Below are positions 35,701 to 43,835 of a stretch of DNA of 64,000 bases, in pieces. The position numbers and the translations under genes were made by a program. Under the pieces are notes generated by a model. That model searched no databases, was not told the origin of the DNA, and worked only from the letters and a program-made list of their open reading frames with translations. The DNA is from Flavobacterium johnsoniae (GTDB taxonomy: Bacteria; Bacteroidota; Bacteroidia; Flavobacteriales; Flavobacteriaceae): contig NZ_CP103794.1 in assembly GCF_030388325.1 (NCBI RefSeq), forward strand, positions 124,001-188,000, given 5' to 3'. Numbering within the stretch: the stretch's first letter is position 1; each line of letters starts with the position of its first letter.

Positions 35701-35816
35701 ACGGCGTTTTCCTGTGCTTGCATATTCGTGGACAATATGCACATCAAAAGAATCAAAACTAGTTTTAGATAATTTCCACCAAGAAAAAGCATCTTTTCGG
35801 GTTTGTTGTTTTTCAT
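32790..35816 (-). CDS. SusC/RagA-family TonB-linked outer-membrane transporter of locus 1
   Basis: SusC-like receptor of 1008 residues. Signal peptide up to about 34 (STNMQAQ); carboxypeptidase-regulatory-like domain ([21 protein letters not shown]); TonB box region DEIVVVGYG; plug ([61 protein letters not shown]); then the barrel to the end (VIGLQVGF). Imports oligosaccharides with its SusD partner, powered by TonB. First gene of locus 1 after the promoter at 35864-35892. Confidence 0.95.
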   Translation of the reverse strand: [1008 protein letters not shown]

Positions 35817-35863
35817 TGTAAATTGGTTTGGTTAGTTAATTAATAAATCGTGTGATTACATTG

Positions 35864-35892
35864 CAAAAGTGCTTAATTAAAGGCGTCTGCAA
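35864..35892 (-). promoter_or_regulatory. promoter of locus 1
   Basis: On the minus strand TTG (35892-35890), 18 bp, then CACTTTTG (35871-35864), seven of eight to TAnnTTTG. Lies about 50 bp before the susC start. Confidence 0.55.
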
Positions 35893-35896
35893 GGGA

Positions 35897-35921
35897 GGGT
35901 GTTATTCGTATTTAGGGGTGT
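35897..35921 (-). promoter_or_regulatory. direct repeat, candidate activator site for the hybrid sensor
   Basis: GGGTGT at 35897-35902 and 35916-35921, 19 bp apart, directly upstream of the -33 element. TATTCGTA at 35903 recurs at 35971. AraC-type domains commonly bind such direct repeats. Confidence 0.4.
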
Positions 35922-36029
35922 GAACATTTTTCTTTGAGGATTTTATATTATTTAAAGCATTAAAAAATGGTATTCGTAATAAAAAACTTAATTTTTATCA
36001 GACAGTTAATTTCTTAGCTTTATAAAAAT

Positions 36030-36130
36030 TTAACCGCAAAGAACGCAAGGAAAGAAAACGCAAAGTCCGCAAAGTTTATTAAATAACCTTGCGGACTTTG
36101 CGAAAAATCTTTGTGCACTTTGCGGTTAAA
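36030..36130. repeat. intergenic inverted repeat, CGCAAAG family
   Basis: Outer arms TTTAACCGCAAAG/CTTTGCGGTTAAA (36030-36042, 36118-36130); inner CGCAAAGTCCGCAAAG against CTTGCGGACTTTGCG. Same theme as 55510-55880. Confidence 0.9.
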
Positions 36131-36141
36131 TAATCTAAAAG

Positions 36142-39100
36142 TTAATTCACCTGAGAACTTTTATAATCGCTTGGAGAAAGATTGTAGAATTTCTTAAACT
36201 CTTTGCTGAAATGTTTTCGATCATTAAAACCAACCATATACGTTACTTCAGAAACAGAAAAACTCGTATTGGCTAAAAGACTGGCGGCTTTCTTCAATCG
36301 CATATTTTTGATGAAACCTGCAACTGAATGATTAGTCAAAGTTTGGACTTTTTTATAAAGTACGGTTCTACTCATTCCGATTTCGTTAACCAAATCGTTT
36401 ACATCAAAATCCGTATTATCGAGATTGTTTTCGATAATATGCGTTAGTTTTTTTAGAAAGATTCCTTCGGGTGTGTTTATGTTTTCTTCTTCAACCGCCG
36501 CAATGAAACCTTCTCCATATTTCTGACGCATGATTTCTTTAGCTGAAAGCAAATTAGCAATCGTCAGTTTTAATTCTTCAATACTAAAAGGTTTCGAAAT
36601 ATAAGAATCTGCTCCAGTCGAAAGTCCTTCAATTCTATTTAAAGTAGACGATTTTGCCGTCAATAAAATAACTGGAATATGATTCGTGTTTAGACTTGTT
36701 TTTAAAATTTTACACAATTCAAAACCATCCATTTCTGGCATCATGACATCGCTGACAATTAGATCTGGAATTTCAGAATCCATATATTCTAAGGCATTTA
36801 AGCCATTTGTGAATTTTAAAACACGATAATCGGCATGAAGTACATCAAAAATAAACGACAAAACTTCTTCATTATCATCAATAACCAAAATGGTCTTTTT
36901 ATCGCTATTGTCTTCTAAATATTCTGGCTCATAAATGTCAATTTCTGTTTTTACATCAGAAATCGGATTGGCATTTTCATTAATAGAAATCGCATTTTCG
37001 ACAATTTGAGATTTTTTAAAATGCTCTTTTCCTTTCTTTAATTTGATGGTGAAAATGGTATTAAAGTTCGGATCTTCTTCCGTCTGCACTTTTATTTCTC
37101 CGTGATGCAATTCGACAATACTTTTACTCAAAGCCAAACCAATTCCACTTCCCAAATTGGCGCTTCCGCGATCGTCCAACTGGAAAAAGTTTTTGAAAAT
37201 CTTCTTTTTACGATTATCTGGAATTCCGATTCCGTTATCTTTTACTTTAATTTCGATACAATCAGAATTGTCTTTTTGCTCCACCGCCAAAGTAATTTTA
37301 CCGCCTTTGCTTGTAAATTTAAAAGCATTCGAAAGCAGATTGTAAATCACTTTTTCCATCTGATTTTTATCGAAATAAATCAAAGCCGTATTGATATTTA
37401 AAACGAATTTGTAATCGATTTTTTTCTCAACGGCAATTCCGCGAAACGATTCATAAATATCAAAACAGAAAGAAACAATGTCTTGTTGTTCACAATAGAT
37501 TTTCATACTTCCTTTTTCGGCTTTTCTAAAATCCATTAATTCATTGACCAATTTCAATAATCGATCAGAATTGCTTTTTATGGTTTTTAATTTATGTTCG
37601 AAATTCGAATTCTTTTCGGCGCTGTTTAAAAGTTCTTCAACCGGTCCGCTAATTAAAGTCAGCGGCGTTCTGATTTCGTGCGAAACATTGGTAAAGAAAT
37701 CCAGCTTCATTTTATACAATTCTTCCTGTCTTTCTTTTTCTACTTGTTCCAAATAATACGCTTGTTTTAATAATTCTCTATTTCTAAAAAATCGGAACAA
37801 TAAAACCGAAGCACCAGCCAATAATGCCAAATAAAATAAATAAGCCCACCAAGTTTTCCACCACGGCGGCAACATGATAATTTTTAAGGTTTTAATAGTC
37901 GGATTCCATTCTCCTCCCCCATTTGAAGTTTTTATTTTTAGCGTATAAGTTCCCGAATTCAAATTGGTCAAGTTGATATAATGCTGCGAACCAATAACAT
38001 GCCATTCGTCTTTATTAAACGAGCTTTCTAGTTTATACGCGTATTCATTTTTTTCTGGTGAAATAAAATTCATCGCGCTGAATTCTAAACCAATATATCC
38101 TTGGTCGTGTTTTAAAGTGATTTCAGTAGTTTCGCTGATACGTTTTTCTAAAGAAACTTCCTTGTTTTCTGGTCTAATTTCTTCATTATTAACAATCAGC
38201 TTTGTTAAAACAATTGGCAATTTATCTTCCGTTTTAATCAATTTTGAAGGATTGAAAACGATTAATCCATTTGAACAGCCAAAAACAAGTTCTTTTGCAT
38301 TTAAATTTGAACTGCAATTATTTGAGAATTGTTTCACTTTCAATCCGTCTTTCGAAGAAAAAGAAGTAATCTCAAAATCCTTAATATTAAAAACTGCTTT
38401 TACGTTTTTAGTTTTAATTTTATAAAGCAGATTATTATCGCTAATCCAGATATTTCCTTGGGCATCTTCCGAAATGCTTTTGATGGTTTCGTCTGTAAAA
38501 CCCATAGATCGGTTGATTTCAAAAAAGCGTCCTTTCTTTTCATCAAAAAGATTCACGCCGCCGCTTTCGGCGCCGACCCAAAATCTGTTTTTAGAATCGG
38601 TAAACATGACCGTCAAACTATTATTTGACAAACCGCTTTTTGGACCCGCTTTGAAAACTCTTGTAACTTGTTTTAGCTTTTTATCAAAATAATTTAAACC
38701 ATATTGTGTGGCAATCCAAAGTCCGTCTTTTCGCTTTACGATATCGGTAATAAAATTATCGCTAAGTGAGTTTGAAGAACCGTCTGCCATGTAAATTTCT
38801 ACAGTTCCGTCTGGCATTACTTTCTTTAATCCGTTTCCGTTTGTTCCAACCCATAAATCTTCATTATCCATTAATAAAGACGTAATCGGACGTTCTCTTT
38901 CTTTAGAATCCTTTCGCGAAAGCGAGATAAATTGAAACGATTTACTGCTTTTATTAAATTTGAATAATCCGTTGAAAGTCCCGCAAAACAAATTCTGCTC
39001 ATTCTGATTTACTAAAGCCGTTATCATGTTTACGCTTTTATCAGAATCATAACCTTGAACAAAATACGAAGCGCTTTTATTATTTTTAAAATCCAGATAA

Positions 39101-40266
39101 TTTAAACCGCCGCCGTTTGTTCCAACCCAAACTGAACCGTCATTTTCTCTTGAAACAGCGTTTACCGTTGCGTTATTTAATCCGAAATTTGGTCGAACAA
39201 CTTCTCTTACATTAACAAAATTGGTATTTGTTTTTTGAAAAAAGTTGACTCCGCCTCCGTTTGTTCCGATCCAAATATCGTTGTGGCGATCTTTCAAAAA
39301 GCATTTTACATCATCGTCAGAAAGGCTGTAATTCTGCAACGGATTATGTCCATATTTACTAAATTCGTTTCTATCTTTTTTGTAGACACACAAACCATTT
39401 TTTGTGGCAAACCAAATTGTATTGGTGTCGACAGTAACAATATCATTTACCCAATTTGAAGATAAACTGTTTCGATTATTAGCATTAAGCACAAAATTGG
39501 TTACGGTATTTTTGTCGACATCAAAACGAAAAACGCCATTTGCTTCAGTTCCAAACCATAAATCGCCATTTTTTTCTTTTACAACTTTCCAGATTTTAGA
39601 TTTAAGTAAAGCATCGTTTTCGGCAAGAGCTTTTGGCAATGCTTTTTTTGAACCATTTTTAGGATCAAAACATTCTAAACCTTTAGAAGTTCCGACCAAA
39701 ACGCCGTAATTTTTATCATAAAACAAAGACAAAACCCTGCTTTTTCTGAAAGGAGAATTATGATCATTGGAGATTTCTTCTAATAAAAATTTCTGTTTGT
39801 TTAGTTTTTTGATTCCGCCAAAAGTTCCAATCCAGATTCTGTTTTGATCGTCTTGAATTATGGATGAAATATAGTTTCGTCCGCCTTTTATTTTTTGAAT
39901 ATCAATTCGTAAAAAACTTCTTTCGTTTTTATTAAAAAGATTCAGTCCGTTATTAGTTCCAATCCAGATTTGTCTTTCGCTATCTTCCAAAATCACATTC
40001 ACATGATTATTGCTGATGCTGTTTAGAATGTCTTTATTATAAACATATCTCAAAAAATTGTAGCCGTCATAACTGATCAAACCATTTGCAGTCCCGATCC
40101 AAATAAAACCTTTTTGAGTCTGATGAATGCTCGAAATCATACTTTGCGAAAAACTCGTATCGTAATTGATATGATCGAAATACAAGTCAGATTCTTGCGC
40201 CTTTGAATTTAAGGGAAGAAAAAGAAATAAGATAAAACTTAAAAAGTAGCTTCTAACGTACTGCAT
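36142..40266 (-). CDS. hybrid two-component system sensor-regulator (HTCS)
   Basis: Single-chain sensor and regulator of 1374 residues. Signal peptide about 1-23; periplasmic two-component propeller repeats about 30-690 (many copies of the IWIGTxGGLxxF type); Y_Y_Y domain about 720-800; membrane segment about 808-828; HisKA with phospho-His in VSHEIRTPLTL (near 863); HATPase (NQMEKVIYNLLSNAFKFT, GIGLALSKSIV); receiver with D near 1172 in LIVSDVMMPEMDG; AraC-type DNA-binding domain at the C-terminus. It would sense an oligosaccharide in the periplasm and switch on locus 1. Confidence 0.95.
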   Translation of the reverse strand: MQYVRSYFLSFILFLFLPLNSKAQESDLYFDHINYDTSFSQSMISSIHQTQKGFIWIGTANGLISYDGYNFLRYVYNKDILNSISNNHVNVILEDSERQIWIGTNNGLNLFNKNERSFLRIDIQKIKGGRNYISSIIQDDQNRIWIGTFGGIKKLNKQKFLLEEISNDHNSPFRKSRVLSLFYDKNYGVLVGTSKGLECFDPKNGSKKALPKALAENDALLKSKIWKVVKEKNGDLWFGTEANGVFRFDVDKNTVTNFVLNANNRNSLSSNWVNDIVTVDTNTIWFATKNGLCVYKKDRNEFSKYGHNPLQNYSLSDDDVKCFLKDRHNDIWIGTNGGGVNFFQKTNTNFVNVREVVRPNFGLNNATVNAVSRENDGSVWVGTNGGGLNYLDFKNNKSASYFVQGYDSDKSVNMITALVNQNEQNLFCGTFNGLFKFNKSSKSFQFISLSRKDSKERERPITSLLMDNEDLWVGTNGNGLKKVMPDGTVEIYMADGSSNSLSDNFITDIVKRKDGLWIATQYGLNYFDKKLKQVTRVFKAGPKSGLSNNSLTVMFTDSKNRFWVGAESGGVNLFDEKKGRFFEINRSMGFTDETIKSISEDAQGNIWISDNNLLYKIKTKNVKAVFNIKDFEITSFSSKDGLKVKQFSNNCSSNLNAKELVFGCSNGLIVFNPSKLIKTEDKLPIVLTKLIVNNEEIRPENKEVSLEKRISETTEITLKHDQGYIGLEFSAMNFISPEKNEYAYKLESSFNKDEWHVIGSQHYINLTNLNSGTYTLKIKTSNGGGEWNPTIKTLKIIMLPPWWKTWWAYLFYLALLAGASVLLFRFFRNRELLKQAYYLEQVEKERQEELYKMKLDFFTNVSHEIRTPLTLISGPVEELLNSAEKNSNFEHKLKTIKSNSDRLLKLVNELMDFRKAEKGSMKIYCEQQDIVSFCFDIYESFRGIAVEKKIDYKFVLNINTALIYFDKNQMEKVIYNLLSNAFKFTSKGGKITLAVEQKDNSDCIEIKVKDNGIGIPDNRKKKIFKNFFQLDDRGSANLGSGIGLALSKSIVELHHGEIKVQTEEDPNFNTIFTIKLKKGKEHFKKSQIVENAISINENANPISDVKTEIDIYEPEYLEDNSDKKTILVIDDNEEVLSFIFDVLHADYRVLKFTNGLNALEYMDSEIPDLIVSDVMMPEMDGFELCKILKTSLNTNHIPVILLTAKSSTLNRIEGLSTGADSYISKPFSIEELKLTIANLLSAKEIMRQKYGEGFIAAVEEENINTPEGIFLKKLTHIIENNLDNTDFDVNDLVNEIGMSRTVLYKKVQTLTNHSVAGFIKNMRLKKAASLLANTSFSVSEVTYMVGFNDRKHFSKEFKKFYNLSPSDYKSSQVN

Positions 40267-40449
40267 AAAGGAAATGGAATAAAGCCCGAAATAATTAATT
40301 GTGATAAACCTATGAAAAAAATCAATCGATTGCGGTGCAAAATAGGCTTTATTCTGAAAAAAGAAGAGGGAGTTTTTTCTTTTTATGGGGTGTAGATGTA
40401 CTTTATTACAACTATTTTTACTCGATCACGTAAATATCTCTCCGTAATG

Positions 40450-40480
40450 ATAGCGCGGATTTGCAATCCGTGCCCGCAAA
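40450..40480. repeat. intergenic palindrome GCGCGGATTTGCAATCCGTGC
   Basis: CGGATT/AATCCG arms around TGC; a recurrent kind of Bacteroidota intergenic palindrome, followed by CCCGCAAAGT. Located in the gap upstream of the hybrid sensor gene. Confidence 0.7.
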
Positions 40481-40525
40481 GTGATTTCTTCAAAACCTAT
40501 GAATATAAAGTAAAAATTTCCTAAC

Positions 40526-40560
40526 GCTAGCGCGAGCGTCCCGCTCGTGAACGCAAAGTA
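40526..40560. repeat. REP element, left copy flanking the transposase
   Basis: GCTAGCGCGAGCGTCCCGCT continued by CGTG (24 bp, to 40549), then GAACGCAAAGTA to 40560. The core 24 bp is identical to 41203-41226. Confidence 0.85.
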
Positions 40561-40586
40561 TTTCTTACATTAGCAAAAAAAACATA

Positions 40587-41135
40587 ATGAGCCGAAAATA
40601 TAAATTTTGGGAAAAAACTGGAGCATATTTTATAAGTTTTGCAACAGTTTATTGGATAGACGTTTTTACGCGTGAGGAGTATTTTGGAAATATTATTGAA
40701 TCATTAGATTATTGCAGAAAAAATAAAGGAATGGAGATTTATGGATATTGTATAATGCCAAGTCATATTCATTTAATTTTTAGATCTGAAAAAGGAGATC
40801 CTTCTGGGCTTATAAGAGATTTTAAGGGTTTTACTTCTAAAAAAATACTCAAAGCAATTGAAGAAAATCCGCAAGAAAGCAGAAAAAAATGGATGTTATG
40901 GATGTTTGAAAAAGCAGGAAATAAAAACAGCAATGTAAAATTCAGGCAATTTTGGCAACAGCATAATATGCCGATTGAAATTTGGTCATTAAAAGTTTTC
41001 GAACAAAAACTGAATTATATTCATAATAATCCATTAGAAACTGGTTTTGTTACTAATCCTGTCGATTGGAAATATAGTTCTGCAAGAAATTATGGAGATA
41101 ATGATCATACTATTTTACAAATTGATGTTAATTAA
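40587..41135 (+). CDS. REP-associated tyrosine transposase (RAYT, Y1 HUH family)
   Basis: Transposase-like protein of 182 residues. The HUH metal motif H60-I61-H62 is in MPSHIHLIF, and the likely catalytic Y144 in KLNYIHNNPLETGF, the RAYT signature. It is thought to act on single-stranded REP palindromes. The element is bracketed by matching palindromes at 40526, 41149 and 41203, strong context for a RAYT/REP pair. It appears intact with all key residues, single copy in the window. Usually domesticated rather than freely mobile. Confidence 0.92.
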   Translation: MSRKYKFWEKTGAYFISFATVYWIDVFTREEYFGNIIESLDYCRKNKGMEIYGYCIMPSHIHLIFRSEKGDPSGLIRDFKGFTSKKILKAIEENPQESRKKWMLWMFEKAGNKNSNVKFRQFWQQHNMPIEIWSLKVFEQKLNYIHNNPLETGFVTNPVDWKYSSARNYGDNDHTILQIDVN

Positions 41136-41148
41136 TATGCTGTGTGTG

Positions 41149-41172
41149 CACGAGCGAGACGCTCGCGCTAGC
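41149..41172. repeat. REP element, inverted copy
   Basis: CACGAGCGAGACGCTCGCGC plus TAGC: reverse complement of the flanking copies with one difference inside the loop. With 41203-41226 it makes an inverted pair. Confidence 0.85.
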
Positions 41173-41202
41173 GAATGTAACTATCATGATGTAGATTTTC
41201 CT

Positions 41203-41237
41203 GCTAGCGCGAGCGTCCCGCTCGTGAATACAAAGTA
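41203..41237. repeat. REP element, right direct copy
   Basis: Core 41203-41226 identical to 40526-40549; the adjacent GAATACAAAGTA differs from the left copy by two bases. Confidence 0.85.
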
Positions 41238-41270
41238 AATTTATAAACTTAATAAAAAAACCACTTCAAA

Positions 41271-41876
41271 CTAAGAAATAGCTTCAGTTTCCTCAATCAA
41301 ACCTAAAATTTTACCATAAGCAATCGCCGCTTTATGAACCTGAACCGACCAATCTTCTGCGGCATTATCATCGGCGCCATCAGAAATATATTTTAAACTC
41401 AAAAACGGAATATTTTCTTTCATAGCAATCATGGCTAAAGCGTAGGCTTCCATGTCTACAACATTATACGCGTCTGAACAATGTCCCATTTCGAAGTTAT
41501 CGCCTGTTCCGCAGATTCCTTCTTGGAGATTATCCATCAATAAACCATATTCTAAAACTGGCGGTAATCCAGAAAGTGGCGTTTCAAATTGTGCAAACCC
41601 TAAACCGCGAACATCCATATCTCTTTGTACAAATTTCGTACAGCAAATTACGTCGCCTTTTTGAAAACAGCTGCTTCCCGCCGATCCTAAATTTACAATT
41701 ACTGCTGGTTTTTTCTTTTGAACTGCTTTTGATAATTCGTAAGCCGCATTTACTTTTCCTATTCCGGTAAATAAAACGTTTTGTCCTTTAAAAACTTCTG
41801 CTGCTTCAGATTCTAGAGCAAAACAGAATAATATATCTTCAATAGCAAAAGATGCTGTTTGGTTAATTTGTATCAT
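41271..41876 (-). CDS. purine nucleosidase/MTAN-like phosphorylase-superfamily protein
   Basis: Phosphorylase-superfamily nucleosidase of 201 residues. FTGIGKVNAAYELSKA, VNLGSAGS and QRDMDVRG are in family order; VVDMEAYALA carries the ribose-binding Met-Glu pair and YISDGADD the catalytic Asp. Shorter than typical MTA/SAH nucleosidase (about 230), so the substrate (MTA, SAH or another nucleoside) is not certain. Cytoplasmic. A TATTTTTG -7 element (41905-41898) precedes it on the minus strand. Confidence 0.85.
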   Translation of the reverse strand: MIQINQTASFAIEDILFCFALESEAAEVFKGQNVLFTGIGKVNAAYELSKAVQKKKPAVIVNLGSAGSSCFQKGDVICCTKFVQRDMDVRGLGFAQFETPLSGLPPVLEYGLLMDNLQEGICGTGDNFEMGHCSDAYNVVDMEAYALAMIAMKENIPFLSLKYISDGADDNAAEDWSVQVHKAAIAYGKILGLIEETEAIS

Positions 41877-42056
41877 GCGTAATTTATTTTCGGTTTACAA
41901 AAATACGCTTTAAAATTTACGTGACTCTAACCTAAATTTAAAATCTAAAAAACACGTTAAAGTCTGTTTTCTATGCTGAATTTTGTTTCAGAAAAAATAC
42001 TTTTGTTAAAATCAAAAAGAAGAATTTCAATCCTTAAAACCAGAAAGAAAAATTGC

Positions 42057-42620
42057 ATGGATAATGAAAAATTTATTTTCTGCCTTGAAGGCGTTCGAGA
42101 TATAGACGATCATAACCCAACTCATGTGGTTAAATGTCTGGAAGAATTGGCAATTGACCAAGGTATTTCTAGCATTCATAAAACGTGCGATACTATTGAA
42201 GGTTTAGAAGAAAGTTTAAATATTTTGCTTTATGAAGATCATAATTTTAAAGATTATGAAATCATTTATTTAGCTATGCCTGGACAGCAAAATAATATTT
42301 GTCTTCATGATTATTATTACAGCCTAGAAGAAATTGCCGAACTATTTGAAGGTAAAATGAAAGGTAAAATCATTCATTTTGCTAATCTTAAAGTTTTAGA
42401 TTTGAATGAAGAAGAGGCACAATATTTCTTAGATATTACCGGAGCCAGAGCGATTTCTGGTTATGGTTCGACTTATAATAAAATTGCCAGTTGCAGTACA
42501 ATTGACAAAGCATTTTTTAGTTTGTATCAGGAAAATGACAATCTTTTTGAGGTTGTCGAAGATCTGTATGCCAAACATTATAATTTATGCAAATTGCTCG
42601 ATTTTAGATTATATTATTAA
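42057..42620 (+). CDS. DUF6642 family protein, CHAT-like fold suspected
   Basis: Protein of 187 residues, which I recognise as DUF6642-type; no established function. The start at 42057 gives MDNEKFIFCLEGV; an upstream ATG at 41973 adds a basic segment. The order of YLAMPGQ (71-77), SLEEIAELFEGKMKGKIIHF (89-108) and TGARAISGY (128-136) follows CHAT-type caspase-like proteins, but the positions where His and Cys would sit read MPG and ANL, so no catalytic dyad is seen. It ends 2 bp before the AraC start, clearly one operon. Cytoplasmic. Confidence 0.7.
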   Translation: MDNEKFIFCLEGVRDIDDHNPTHVVKCLEELAIDQGISSIHKTCDTIEGLEESLNILLYEDHNFKDYEIIYLAMPGQQNNICLHDYYYSLEEIAELFEGKMKGKIIHFANLKVLDLNEEEAQYFLDITGARAISGYGSTYNKIASCSTIDKAFFSLYQENDNLFEVVEDLYAKHYNLCKLLDFRLYY

Positions 42621-42622
42621 GG

Positions 42623-43543
42623 ATGAAATCAAAGTCAGCTGAAAAAATAAAAACGTATGAAGCAAAAGGTTTCCGAGAAAAATTTCTGGGAGAAGACAAT
42701 CCTATTCATTTACTTTTCAAATCCAATTCGGATCATTTTTTCTGTCTTGAAATCGAAGCGGTTATGCATATGCAACATCCAGTTCCGCCTTCTAAACATT
42801 CTTGCCATACCTTAATTTTTATTTCTTCTGGTCAGCACGTTATGAAAATGGGCGATCAGGAATATATTACGACCGATAATCAAATGATTATGGTTCCTGC
42901 TGGTCAGATTTTCTCACTTGATAATGTAAATAATATTCATAACGGTTATATCTGTCAGTTTCATCCCGACGTTTTAATTAGAAAATATGGAAGTCGCGAA
43001 CTTCTGAATGATTTTGATTTTTTGAAAATTTCTGGAAATCCAAAAATCGAATTGGCTCCAGAAGATATTGGCGCTATTACGAATATTTTGGAACGATTGA
43101 AAAAGGAATATTCTGAAACTGCCTTTACGGATTTAAATATTGTACAATCGTACCTGATTACGCTGTTTTACGAAATGAATAAAAATGCTGTAAAAACTTC
43201 TAAAAGTATTTCGGCGGCAGAAGTAATTACTGGAAAATTTAAAGAACTTATTCACGATCAAATCAAAGCCCAGCATCAAGTAAATTATTATTCTTCTTTA
43301 TTAAACATCACTCCCAACCATTTAAACAAATGTGTAAAGACTGTTACAGGAAAAACTGCCGTAAAATGGATTGATGACAGCATATTATTAGAAGCCAAAT
43401 ATTTACTGTATCAAACCACGCTTTCTGTTGGCGAAATAGCCACGCAAGTAGGCTTTGAAGATCAATCTTACTTTAGTCGTTTTTTTAAAAAAGCAGAAGG
43501 AATTTCGCCTATTCGATATCGGAAATTGATTGATAAGTCCTAA
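42623..43543 (+). CDS. AraC-family transcriptional regulator
   Basis: Regulator of 306 residues. Cupin-like sensing domain about 40-150 (HTLIFISSGQHVMKMG, MIMVPAGQIFSLDN) and AraC DNA-binding domain about 205-306 (VNYYSSLLNITPNHLNKCVKTVTGKTAVKWI, LSVGEIATQVGFEDQSYFSRFFKKAEGISPIRYR). Shares an operon with the DUF6642 gene, with a 2-bp gap. Target genes are unknown; the DUF6642 and small downstream genes are candidates. Confidence 0.93.
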   Translation: MKSKSAEKIKTYEAKGFREKFLGEDNPIHLLFKSNSDHFFCLEIEAVMHMQHPVPPSKHSCHTLIFISSGQHVMKMGDQEYITTDNQMIMVPAGQIFSLDNVNNIHNGYICQFHPDVLIRKYGSRELLNDFDFLKISGNPKIELAPEDIGAITNILERLKKEYSETAFTDLNIVQSYLITLFYEMNKNAVKTSKSISAAEVITGKFKELIHDQIKAQHQVNYYSSLLNITPNHLNKCVKTVTGKTAVKWIDDSILLEAKYLLYQTTLSVGEIATQVGFEDQSYFSRFFKKAEGISPIRYRKLIDKS

Positions 43544-43604
43544 TTATTGATTACAGAATCCTAACAAATAGGTTGTCTTTTTTCAGAAATTTGTGTCCTC
43601 AAAA

Positions 43605-43814
43605 ATGCAAATTATGATTTATGTTTTTAAAACTTCCGTTGATAGCCAAACCAAATTTGAGTCGGCTTCTGCATATCTAGATCAATTGTTACCAGAATCT
43701 CAGTGGAATTTTGATCTTGAAGATTGCGACAATATTTTAAGAGTAGACAGCGAATTAAACGTTGCTGAATTACTTCAAAACAATACCATTTTCGATTGTA
43801 TCGAATTAGAATAA
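43605..43814 (+). CDS. small hypothetical protein, paralog of the one at 20589
   Basis: Protein of 69 residues from the ATG at 43605 (an ATG at 43614 is also possible). YVFKTSVDSQTKF, WNFDLEDCDNILRVDSE and FDCIELE line up with the 20589 protein, showing a shared beta-alpha-beta-beta-alpha-beta pattern like HMA domains without CxxC. Acidic, no signal peptide. Encoded between an AraC regulator and a pentapeptide-repeat gene. Role unknown. Confidence 0.65.
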   Translation: MQIMIYVFKTSVDSQTKFESASAYLDQLLPESQWNFDLEDCDNILRVDSELNVAELLQNNTIFDCIELE

Positions 43815-43835
43815 ACTTATACGCCTTTAACTTTT

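Noticed and set aside
40587..41135. IS200/IS605 insertion sequence
   Set aside because: Only the RAYT-type transposase with REP palindromes is present; no tnpB or typical IS200 ends were seen.
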